This document shows, in pieces, positions 15,140 to 21,564 of a stretch of 21,564 bases of DNA. Made by a program: the position numbers and the translations under genes. Numbering within the stretch: the first letter of the stretch is position 1; every line of letters starts with the position of its first letter. Where the stretch lies: positions 1-21,564 of the forward strand of contig JBJKQK010000229.1 in NCBI GenBank assembly GCA_046705285.1, read 5' to 3'. The notes under the pieces were generated by a model. It had not been told where the DNA came from and ran no database searches. It worked only from the letters and a program-made list of their open reading frames with translations. This DNA comes from SCRD01 sp046705285. Lineage in GTDB: Bacteria; Acidobacteriota; Terriglobia; UBA7540.

Positions 15140-15160
15140 GGGCCGGCTTCATCCCGGCCC
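15140..15160 (-). terminator. GC-rich hairpin just downstream of the pfpI-like gene
   Basis: GGGCCGG (15140-15146) and CCGGCCC (15154-15160) form a perfect 7-bp stem with a 7-nt loop, 20 bp past the stop codon at 15180. On the minus strand only a broken T-rich stretch follows, so termination would be weak. Confidence 0.35.
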
Positions 15161-15179
15161 AATATATACGACCGTCGCT

Positions 15180-15776
15180 TCATGCCTTAGCGGTTTTTCC
15201 CGCCGTCCCGCGCTCGAGCACCTGCAGGAACTTAGCCAGCCAGGCGGGGTGTGCGGGCCACGCCGGTCCGGAAACGAGATTGCCGTCTACGTGGGCTTCG
15301 GTCATTGGAAGGCTCACATATTTGCCACCCGCACGATTTACTTCCGGCCCTACGGCCGGGTAGGCGCTGATGGATCTTCCTTTTGCCACTCCTGCCGCGG
15401 TCAGCAACTGCGCGCCGTGGCACAATGACGCTACCGGCTTTCCAGCGTCGAAGAAGTGTCTGATGATGTCGAGCACCTTTTCGTTCATCCGCAGATACTC
15501 CGGCGCTCTGCCGCCCGGAATGACCAGCGCGTCATAAGACTCCGCTTTCACCTCTTCGAAATTGGCGTTGACCTGGAAGTTGTGGCCCCGCTTCTCGCTG
15601 TAAGTCTGATCGCCCTCAAAGTCGTGGATCGCCGTGCGCACGGTTTCGCCCGCTTTCTTGCCCGGGCAGATGGCATCAACTGTATGTCCCACCATTTGAA
15701 GGGCCTGGAAGGGAACCATCGCCTCGTAGTCCTCCACGTAATCGCCCACCAGCATGAGAATCTTTTTGCCTGCCAT
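15180..15776 (-). CDS. DJ-1/PfpI family protein (PfpI-like)
   Basis: This is a cytoplasmic protein of the DJ-1/PfpI superfamily, 198 residues. The nucleophile elbow is ASLCHGAQLL (Cys119, His120), and Glu15 in YVEDYEA is the conserved acid partner. IPGGRAPEYLR (about 86-96) matches the family loop. Members have been described as proteases, glyoxalases/deglycases and chaperones. Sequence alone does not decide between these, so a stress or carbonyl-damage role is only likely. AAGGAGG is well placed before ATG 15776, giving strong translation. The short C-terminal tail (GTAGKTAKA) is unremarkable. It stands between galE and the NADP-binding reductase gene, all on the minus strand, with 100 bp to the latter. 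Confidence 0.92.
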   Translation of the reverse strand: MAGKKILMLVGDYVEDYEAMVPFQALQMVGHTVDAICPGKKAGETVRTAIHDFEGDQTYSEKRGHNFQVNANFEEVKAESYDALVIPGGRAPEYLRMNEKVLDIIRHFFDAGKPVASLCHGAQLLTAAGVAKGRSISAYPAVGPEVNRAGGKYVSLPMTEAHVDGNLVSGPAWPAHPAWLAKFLQVLERGTAGKTAKA

Positions 15777-15876
15777 GCCTGTTTTCCTCCTTGAGTCCGA
15801 TTATAGGTCCATCTTAGCGTTCTTGAATAATGAGGTCGTCCGAAGAAGGTATTTCGCCCGATGGACAGGTGCCGCC

Positions 15877-16572
15877 TCAGGCTGGTTTGGCAAAGCTGCC
15901 GGGACTACTCGAGGTCGCGCGCCACTCCGGCTTACGTTCTTTGCTGGCCTGGGCCAGGACGCGCCTCACGCCTTCTGCATCCAGGTCGGTGGTGTAAACG
16001 GGAGTCGCGGGCTGTTGCCGCCACGACTCGTCGATGCTCCCGGCATCGACGCCATCGAATCCCAGTTCGTCCAGCAGTTTGATGACGATGTCCTTAGCCC
16101 GTTTGTCGTCGCCTGCGACAGGCAGGGCGATGCGCCCGGCAGTTCCTTTGGGCTTGCCATTCTCCATCAGGTGTTTGGCGTAGATGTTGTTAAAAGCTTT
16201 CACCACAGGCCGTCCCAACTGTTTCTCCACCCACCGGCTCTCGGTCATTCCCTCCTCGATTTCCGCAATCTGCCCGTCGCGGTGCCGCGGATAGTAGTTG
16301 CCAGTATCCACCACCACCACGCTGTCCGGAACGCCCGCGAACAAATCTTTGGGCAGGTTTCGAATCTTTGCTTCGGGAATGGTTACAATCACCACCTCTC
16401 CGGCCCGCGCCGCTTCACGTGCCGTCACCGCCTTTGCGCCGGTCTCCCTGGCCAAGGCAGTGAGCGATTCAGGCCCTCGCGAGTTGGCCACGGAAACTTG
16501 GTGCCCAAGCTTGGCCAGCCGCCGGGTCAGCGTGCCGCCGATCTGTCCTGCTCCGATGATCCCAATTTTCAT
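15877..16572 (-). CDS. NADP-binding oxidoreductase, F420-dependent NADP reductase-like (PF03807 type)
   Basis: The 231-residue protein opens with a Rossmann motif, KIGIIGAGQIGGTL, followed by VANSRGPESL. The Ser-Arg after the second strand suits binding of the NADP 2'-phosphate. Later motifs EVVIVTIPEAKI, VVVDTGNYYP and VVKAFNNI are usual in proteins annotated as NADPH-dependent F420 reductase or NAD(P)-binding domain protein. The substrate is unknown, and no F420 biosynthesis gene is in the window, so true F420 use is doubtful. ATG 16572 has GGAGG five bases upstream. The same frame is open further upstream, but that part does not look like protein. It diverges from the sialidase gene across 287 bp. 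Confidence 0.85.
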   Translation of the reverse strand: MKIGIIGAGQIGGTLTRRLAKLGHQVSVANSRGPESLTALARETGAKAVTAREAARAGEVVIVTIPEAKIRNLPKDLFAGVPDSVVVVDTGNYYPRHRDGQIAEIEEGMTESRWVEKQLGRPVVKAFNNIYAKHLMENGKPKGTAGRIALPVAGDDKRAKDIVIKLLDELGFDGVDAGSIDESWRQQPATPVYTTDLDAEGVRRVLAQASKERKPEWRATSSSPGSFAKPA

Positions 16573-16833
16573 AACGTCCTCCATTCGTAATGTATCTATT
16601 GAGATGAGGTCACCGCAGACCTGGTTACGCTTCTGCAGGTGGTGCGTCCAGCGTTTCTGACTCAGGTGGCGCATGTATCGCTGTTTTTGTGATCCATGCG
16701 AGCGTACGCGCCAGCCAACGGCCTCAGTGATAAAATGCCGCTGGTTGAATTTGCCTTCATGCCGCTTGCGTGGCATGCGGAGCATATCGCTCAAGTGCCC
16801 GCGAGAATGGTGCAAGAGCCTCTGTCTGCGCGA

Positions 16834-16850
16834 CCCCGCGGCCGGGGAGG
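16834..16850 (+). promoter_or_regulatory. Shine-Dalgarno site of the sialidase gene inside a small hairpin
   Basis: CCCCG (16834-16838) can pair with CGGGG (16843-16847) around a CGGC loop, hiding part of the GGGGAGG ribosome-binding site (16844-16850). The ATG follows nine bases later at 16860. This could lower translation, but a 5-bp stem may arise by chance in GC-rich DNA. Confidence 0.35.
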
Positions 16851-16859
16851 TGATGGCAT

Positions 16860-18023
16860 ATGAATTTCTCTTACAAGCCACTTGCTCGTACGGCTGTGGG
16901 CTGCGTTCTAGCGGGGTTCTTTCTGATTCCATCCCTCGCTTACGGTGCCCGCCCGTTCATGAAGCAGACTGCAGTCTACCACGCGAAAGACGAAGGCTAC
17001 TTCTCGCACCGCATCCCCGCACTCCTGGCAACCAGTAAGGGTACCCTGCTTGCTTTCTGCGAAGCCCGTTCAGGCTCCGCCAGCGACTCAGCACCCACCG
17101 ACGTGGTATTAAGACGAAGTCTTGATAACGGAAAGACCTGGACGCCGGCCCAGGTGGTCGCTCACTTTCCGCATTTCACGGTAGGAAATCCTGCACCGGT
17201 CGAAGACAGGAAGACAGGTGTCATCTGGTTGCTCCTGACCGCCAATCCGGCGGGGTTGACGGAGAAAGAGATTGAAGATGGCAGCCCGGGTGGAACGCGA
17301 ACTGTATGGATCACTTACAGCAGTGATGAGGGTGCAAGCTGGTCCCCGGCAAGAGAGATCACGTCATCCACCAAGAAATCCGACTGGACGTGGTACGCCA
17401 CCGGTCCTGGCAACGGGATTCAGCTTAAGAGCGGTCGCCTCTTGGTTCCCTGTGACCATAAAGTGGCGGGAACACACGCCTATTATTCTCATGTGATCTA
17501 CAGCGATGACGATGGCATGACATGGAAAATCGGCGGCAGCGCCGGACCTGAAACCAACGAATCCGCTGTCGTCCAGTTAGCAAATGGTTCCTTGCTCCTG
17601 AACATGCGCAGTTACTCGGGCCGGCACCGGCGGGCGGTTGCCTACAGTCACGACGACGGGCTCACCTGGTCTCCGGTTCGTCTTGACCCGGCCTTGATTG
17701 AGCCGGTTTGCGAAGCGAGCTTCATTCGTTATACACTTGCGCGGGAGGCGGGCAGGAACCGCCTGCTATTTTCAAATCCCGCGGACGTGGCTCGGCGCGA
17801 TCGGATGACCGTCCGTTTAAGCTATGACGAAGGAAAAACCTGGCCGGTGGCCCGCCTTGTTTACCAGGGCTTCTCTGCGTATTCATCGCTTGCAGTCCTG
17901 CGGGATAGGACCATCGGCTTGCTCTATGAGCGTGGAAGGGGAAAGCCTTACGCGGAGATCGTTTTCGCCCATTTCAATCTGGAATGGCTTACGCATGGCG
18001 CTGACCACCTCAGGGCAAGGTAG
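16860..18023 (+). CDS. Exported exo-alpha-sialidase (neuraminidase), GH33, BNR/Asp-box protein
   Basis: The enzyme releases terminal sialic (or related nonulosonic) acids from glycans outside the cytoplasm. A signal peptide is visible (KPLAR, then a hydrophobic stretch to about residue 29, ending AYGA). The catalytic set of GH33 appears complete: HRIP (Arg51), acid/base Asp76, GNPAPV (109-114), helper Glu234 in NESAV, Arg250 in NMR, Arg319 in TVRLSYDEG, nucleophile Tyr341 in AYSSL and Glu357 in LYERG. Five Asp boxes (SxDxGxxW) start near residues 87, 154, 215, 263 and 321, as in a six-bladed propeller. The 387-residue length means a single catalytic domain without lectin or carbohydrate-binding modules. 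It is followed after 171 bp by the lyase and transporter genes, which supports a catabolic role. Confidence 0.93.
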   Translation: MNFSYKPLARTAVGCVLAGFFLIPSLAYGARPFMKQTAVYHAKDEGYFSHRIPALLATSKGTLLAFCEARSGSASDSAPTDVVLRRSLDNGKTWTPAQVVAHFPHFTVGNPAPVEDRKTGVIWLLLTANPAGLTEKEIEDGSPGGTRTVWITYSSDEGASWSPAREITSSTKKSDWTWYATGPGNGIQLKSGRLLVPCDHKVAGTHAYYSHVIYSDDDGMTWKIGGSAGPETNESAVVQLANGSLLLNMRSYSGRHRRAVAYSHDDGLTWSPVRLDPALIEPVCEASFIRYTLAREAGRNRLLFSNPADVARRDRMTVRLSYDEGKTWPVARLVYQGFSAYSSLAVLRDRTIGLLYERGRGKPYAEIVFAHFNLEWLTHGADHLRAR

Positions 18024-18194
18024 CGTGAACGCTTTCCGCTGGCGCACGTCATCTTTTTTCTTGCCACACAAGTGATCCGGCAAGCTGCGAAGGAGTCCCG
18101 GCGTTTCGCTCCCCAGCAGCGGACAAAGTTTGCCCGGGGCATGGATCACCAGGGATTGCGTGCAAAGTAGCTGTTCCACCTGAAGGGGCTTTGA

Positions 18195-19112
18195 GTGATC
18201 ATGTCATCGAGCGAAACGTGGAAGGATCGCCTTCGCGGAGTTTTCCCTGCGATTGTCACTCCGTTTGACGCGAACGGAGAATTCGCCGCTGAAACCTTTG
18301 AACGGCTCCTTGCCCGCCTCTATGAGGTCGGCGTCCACGGCGTTTACGTGTGCGGCCAGACCGGGGAAGGCCTTCTGCAGCCGGTCGGCGTGCGGCAGCG
18401 CGTGGCGGAGGCGGCTGTCAGTTGCTCGCCGAAAAACAAACCCGTCATCCTGCATGTTGGCGCCGCGCGTCTGCCCGACGCCATCCAGCTTGCCCGCCAT
18501 GCTGAGAGCATCGGCGCCACGGCGGTCAGCAGCCTGCCCCCGGCAGGGGACTATAGTTTCCCCGAATTGCGTCGTTACTACCAGCAACTGGCTGAGGCAT
18601 CCGGCCTGCCCCTCCTGATTTATTACTTTCCGGAAGCCAGCCACACCGTTGTGACGCTTGATGAGCTTTTGGAATTGTGTGAAATCTCCAACGTGGTGGG
18701 CTTGAAGTTCACGGACTTCGACCTGTACAAGCTTCACCAGATCAGCCAGTCAGGAAAAGTGATCTTCAACGGTCGCGACGAAGTGTTCGCTGCCGGCTTG
18801 TTGATGGGAGCTGACGGTGGGATCGGGAGTTTCTATAACCTTGTTCCCGAACTTTTCCTGCGGATTTATGAAAGCGCGCGCAGCAACAAATGGGACGATG
18901 CCCGCCGGGTTCAAGATCGGGTCAACGAGTTGATCCGAATCACCTTGCGTTTTCCGGCGCTTTCAGCCGTCAAAACCATCTTGAAGTGGCAAGGGTTTGA
19001 CTGCGGACCCTGCCTCGCGCCACGCGAGAACCTCGACGACGCCGGCCAGCTTCAACTGCGCGGCTTGCTTGAGAAGAGCAGCCTCAGCCCCTTGCTTCTT
19101 GGTGCGCGATGA
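18195..19112 (+). CDS. nanA: N-acetylneuraminate lyase-like class I aldolase (DapA/NanA family)
   Basis: This cytoplasmic Schiff-base aldolase splits N-acetylneuraminate into ManNAc and pyruvate. The 305 residues match the DHDPS/NAL family. Lys171 in GLKFTD is the Schiff-base lysine, and Tyr143 in IYYFPE is the catalytic tyrosine (E. coli NanA Tyr137 is in YNIP). The segment FNGRDEVFAAGLLMGADGG (191-209), with Asp195-Glu196, followed by IGSFYN, is close to the NanA signature and unlike DapA, which needs a YN.P and different partner residues. The carboxylate loop reads CGQTGEG, with Gln55 where NanA has Ser. GTG 18195 is spaced six bases from AAGGGG; ATG 18201 is an alternative. The MFS gene overlaps its stop by 4 bp. 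A related 2-keto-3-deoxy sugar acid aldolase is the alternative reading. Confidence 0.85.
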   Translation: MIMSSSETWKDRLRGVFPAIVTPFDANGEFAAETFERLLARLYEVGVHGVYVCGQTGEGLLQPVGVRQRVAEAAVSCSPKNKPVILHVGAARLPDAIQLARHAESIGATAVSSLPPAGDYSFPELRRYYQQLAEASGLPLLIYYFPEASHTVVTLDELLELCEISNVVGLKFTDFDLYKLHQISQSGKVIFNGRDEVFAAGLLMGADGGIGSFYNLVPELFLRIYESARSNKWDDARRVQDRVNELIRITLRFPALSAVKTILKWQGFDCGPCLAPRENLDDAGQLQLRGLLEKSSLSPLLLGAR

Positions 19113-20347
19113 GCCCGGCGCGTCGGTGGGGCAAGCCAGTCTACCCATGGGTCCTTGTTGCAATCCTCTGGTTCATCTTCCTGCTGAACTACCTTGATCG
19201 GGAAGTCATCTTCTCGATCTTTCCTTTATTGCAATCGAACCTTAAGCTTTCGGACCTGGAGTTGGGACTTCTCAGCACATCCTTCTTGTGGGTCTACGCA
19301 ATCGCCAGCCCGCTGACCGGCTATCTGGCCGACCGGTTCGGCCGCAAGAAAGTGATCGTCGCCAGTCTCATGGTATGGTCGCTGATGACTTGGGCGACAG
19401 GGAAGGCCAGGAACTTCCGTGAATTGCTTTGCGTGCGCGGCCTGATGGGCGTGAGCGAGGCCGCATATCTGCCGGCGGGCCTTGCCTTGATTGCCGATCA
19501 CCACAGTGAGCGTACGCGTTCGCTCGCCACCGGCATCCACTTCAGCGGCGCGTATGCGGGCATCGTTTTGGGAGGCGTGGCAGGGGGATGGATCGGAGAG
19601 CATTACGGGTGGCGGCCGGCCTTCACATTCCTGGGATTCATCGGCGTGGCTTACGCGATTGTCGCTCTTCTGGGCCTCCGCGAGAAGCCCGCAACGGTCC
19701 CGCCCGCAGAGGACCGCCCGACGGCCGCAAAGCCTCGCCTTGCGTCCTCACTCCGCAAGCTCCTTGCGCTCCACGGCTTCGCCACTTTGACCCTTGTTTT
19801 TGGGGTGATGTCGATTGCCAACTGGCTGGTTTATACCTGGATGCCCATTTACCTTTATGAACGTTTCCACATGAGTTTGTTATCCGCCGGATTTTCGGCG
19901 ACCATCTACATCCAGGCAGGGAGTGTCGGAGGAATTCTGGTCGGCGGAATGCTTGCAGACCGTTGGGTAACGCGCTGGGCGCGCGGACGCCTCCTCACGC
20001 AGGCGGCTGGCCTGGCACTGGCCGCCCCTTTCCTTTTCCTGGCGGGAATGACGGGCTCCGGCTGGGTTCTGCTGTCGGCGCTTTCCATTTTCGGGATCGG
20101 GCGCGGATCGTACGACTGCAGTTGCATGCCCGTTCTCAGCCAGATTGCCGGCCCTGAACTTCGGGCGACAGGCTACGGCGTCTTTAACTTTGTGGGCACT
20201 TTCGTGGGAGGCGTTGCTGCTGCCGCCGCTGGGGCGCTTCAACATTCGATTGGACTCGGTGGCACCATGGAAGCCGCCGGCTGCCTCCTTATGATCGCGG
20301 CTCTGTTGCTCTTCCGCCTGAAGATCAACACGAGCGAGCCGGCCTGA
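19109..20347 (+). CDS. MFS transporter, probable sialic/sugar acid uptake
   Basis: This is a 12-helix major facilitator protein of 412 residues. NYLDRE (27-32) in the first helix and the motif-A loop GYLADRFGRKK (71-81) place it in the anion:cation symporter/spinster-like branch that takes up organic and sugar acids. A central hydrophilic loop (about 193-215, rich in Pro, Ala and Arg) separates two six-helix halves. ATG 19109 overlaps the lyase stop codon as ATGA, so translation is probably coupled. Its position after a sialidase and a lyase suggests import of the freed nonulosonic acid, the role of NanT in E. coli, but sequence alone does not fix substrate. No terminator is obvious in the 35 bp before the convergent gene. 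Confidence 0.9.
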   Translation: MSPARRWGKPVYPWVLVAILWFIFLLNYLDREVIFSIFPLLQSNLKLSDLELGLLSTSFLWVYAIASPLTGYLADRFGRKKVIVASLMVWSLMTWATGKARNFRELLCVRGLMGVSEAAYLPAGLALIADHHSERTRSLATGIHFSGAYAGIVLGGVAGGWIGEHYGWRPAFTFLGFIGVAYAIVALLGLREKPATVPPAEDRPTAAKPRLASSLRKLLALHGFATLTLVFGVMSIANWLVYTWMPIYLYERFHMSLLSAGFSATIYIQAGSVGGILVGGMLADRWVTRWARGRLLTQAAGLALAAPFLFLAGMTGSGWVLLSALSIFGIGRGSYDCSCMPVLSQIAGPELRATGYGVFNFVGTFVGGVAAAAAGALQHSIGLGGTMEAAGCLLMIAALLLFRLKINTSEPA

Positions 20348-20382
20348 CCTCTGGCGCCCTCCCGGCGGCATCCGCGAGCAGA

Positions 20383-21534
20383 TTATTCGATGGTCTTTGT
20401 TCGGAGCGGCGGTTCCTTGTTTTGCAGGACGACGTTAAATCTGAGGCGCCCGATGGCCTGGCCGTTCAGTGTCTCCACGTCCACCCGCCAGGGACCAGGT
20501 GTAATGTCGGACACTATGGAAAACGTCCGATAGCCGCCCTTGTGCCCGCCCACCCCCGGAAGGCGACCGCGGGCCCGCGTTCGCCACTCGCCCGTCCTCC
20601 GGTCGTAATATTGCCACTCGTGAACGATCTTCGTATTCAGGTCGGTGGGGCAAAAGACAGCCGTATAGACCGTGAGGGAATCGCCCGGCCTGATATGTAC
20701 GGTCTGGCTCAAGGAGAAAAACCGTTTGATGAAATTTATAGACAGAAGCCCGTTCGCCTTTTGGGTTTCGCTGGTCACTGTGTAGTCGCCGGGGCCATTC
20801 ACCACCAGCGAGTGGTATACGCCGGCATCATTCAGTGACAGCGGAAGCGGCGGAATGAGGTTGGTGAAGTAAAGCCCGTTCACGATGACAAGAATGCCGG
20901 CGATGGAGCCGAACACGGCCCATCCTTTCCGACCCGCCAGGAGCCGGCGGGAGGAAGCGGCGAGGATCACAAGGATGAAGCTGATCGCACCCACACTCAC
21001 CGCGCCGCTGATCAAAAACACCCCCGTGCCGATTCGGTGCAGAATCATCGGCATCAGGTAGATGGCGAAAGCGTAAAGTGAAAAGAACAGGAGCGCGATC
21101 TGGAACGATAGCCGCGCATAGCGGCGTTTCAGGAATTCGTTCACAAAAAAGGCAATCGCCAGGATCAGGAGGAACGGCCAGCTTGTGCCGATGGTGCCGC
21201 TGCGAAAGTAAAAGACGAGAAAGACGGAGAGAAGGCCCCCAAAAAAGAACTGTAGGGAGTTGACCAGCCAGAAATGCAGCCTGCGCGGATTGGCCTCCGG
21301 CCGAATCCCGCTTTCATCGGGCTCATTGTCCAGGAGATTGATCCAAACCGCGCAGACAACCACGATTGAAAGGTGAGCGACGACCCAGAAATTGTCCCAG
21401 AAAAGATCGACGCGCCTCAGGGTCAGCGCGTCAAATACGAACCCGCCGATCAGCGAGAGGGAAGAAAGCGGCCACTCAAGACGCGCGTACAGACCCCGTA
21501 TGTGTTCCCAGACCGATTTCCCCCACATGAACAT
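20383..21534 (-). CDS. Polytopic membrane protein with C-terminal DUF2914 domain
   Basis: The 383-residue protein has about seven or eight hydrophobic segments between residues 22 and 225. A short loop then leads into an extracytoplasmic or peripheral C-terminal region. Residues about 285-370 match the DUF2914 pattern: TVYTAVFCP, TKIVHEWQYY, TGEWRTRARGRLPGVGG, GGYRTFS, WRVDVET and GQAIGRLRFNVV. The function of DUF2914 is unknown. The domain looks like an all-beta fold with conserved Trp and Gly. ATG 21534 has no good Shine-Dalgarno site; ATG 21528 is two codons in. Only 30 bp of upstream sequence lies in the window, so the promoter is not visible. It converges on the MFS gene and has no evident link to the sialidase module. 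Confidence 0.85.
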   Translation of the reverse strand: MFMWGKSVWEHIRGLYARLEWPLSSLSLIGGFVFDALTLRRVDLFWDNFWVVAHLSIVVVCAVWINLLDNEPDESGIRPEANPRRLHFWLVNSLQFFFGGLLSVFLVFYFRSGTIGTSWPFLLILAIAFFVNEFLKRRYARLSFQIALLFFSLYAFAIYLMPMILHRIGTGVFLISGAVSVGAISFILVILAASSRRLLAGRKGWAVFGSIAGILVIVNGLYFTNLIPPLPLSLNDAGVYHSLVVNGPGDYTVTSETQKANGLLSINFIKRFFSLSQTVHIRPGDSLTVYTAVFCPTDLNTKIVHEWQYYDRRTGEWRTRARGRLPGVGGHKGGYRTFSIVSDITPGPWRVDVETLNGQAIGRLRFNVVLQNKEPPLRTKTIE

Positions 21535-21564
21535 AAGGATATGAGCTTCGAAAATTCATTGTAA

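Noticed and set aside
15754..16590. 278-residue plus-strand ORF
   Set aside because: It is antisense to the NADP-binding oxidoreductase, whose Rossmann motif and Shine-Dalgarno site show which strand is coding.
16758..16777. CATGCC / GGCATG hairpin upstream of the sialidase gene
   Set aside because: A 6-bp stem with an 8-nt loop and no further signal is expected by chance at this scale.
16573..16932. 120-residue N-terminal extension of the NADP-binding protein
   Set aside because: Composition is not protein-like, it runs into the sialidase promoter region and start, and GGAGG sits just before ATG 16572.

Overview
This 21.6-kb window is ordinary-looking bacterial chromosome, fairly GC-rich, with long clean ORFs, short gaps and good Shine-Dalgarno sites. 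The gene content suggests a Gram-negative, menaquinone-using bacterium. An Mla-type lipid transport operon implies an outer membrane. A radical-SAM aminofutalosine synthase (MqnE) and a UbiA-type prenyltransferase imply menaquinone made by the futalosine route. An acidobacterial origin (Acidobacteriota, Terriglobia-like) is my best guess from this combination and from the style of several proteins. It is inference, because no rRNA gene or other phylogenetic marker is present.

Left part (1-9552). A cellulose-synthase-like GT2 glycosyltransferase (minus, cut by the window edge) and a GT-C-type membrane glycosyltransferase (plus) diverge from a 19-bp gap. Then, all on the minus strand, come mqnE, a futalosine-pathway UbiA prenyltransferase (mqnP-like), an exported YqgE/AlgH-like protein and a three-gene mlaE-mlaF-mlaD operon. 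A small plus-strand ORF of unknown function lies between mqnE and mqnP.

Middle part (9553-15776). A 752-bp gap without a protein gene holds a strong minus-strand intrinsic terminator. The sequence before it folds as a rod with a central bubble and is a candidate small RNA. Two palindromes lie upstream of a CpsB/YwqE-type PHP phosphatase gene. After a short hypothetical ORF and a 405-bp leader region comes glmS. glmS converges on galE, and a 112-bp imperfect palindrome lies between them. Next are a PfpI/DJ-1 protein and an NADP-binding F420-dependent-reductase-like protein, both minus.

Right part (16860-20347). A compact plus-strand set encodes an exported GH33 sialidase, an N-acetylneuraminate-lyase-like aldolase and an MFS transporter that overlaps the lyase gene by 4 bp. 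This looks like a small scavenging module for sialic acid or a related nonulosonic acid: cleavage outside the cytoplasm, uptake, then aldol cleavage. The usual kinase, epimerase, deacetylase and deaminase genes are not in the window. A convergent membrane protein with a C-terminal DUF2914 domain closes the window.

Items most worth a second look are the candidate RNA at 9796-9951, the MlaF-like ATPase with Ser in place of the Walker-B catalytic Glu, the sialidase/lyase/MFS module, and the exported YqgE variant. I found no CRISPR array, insertion sequence, prophage, rRNA or complete tRNA.
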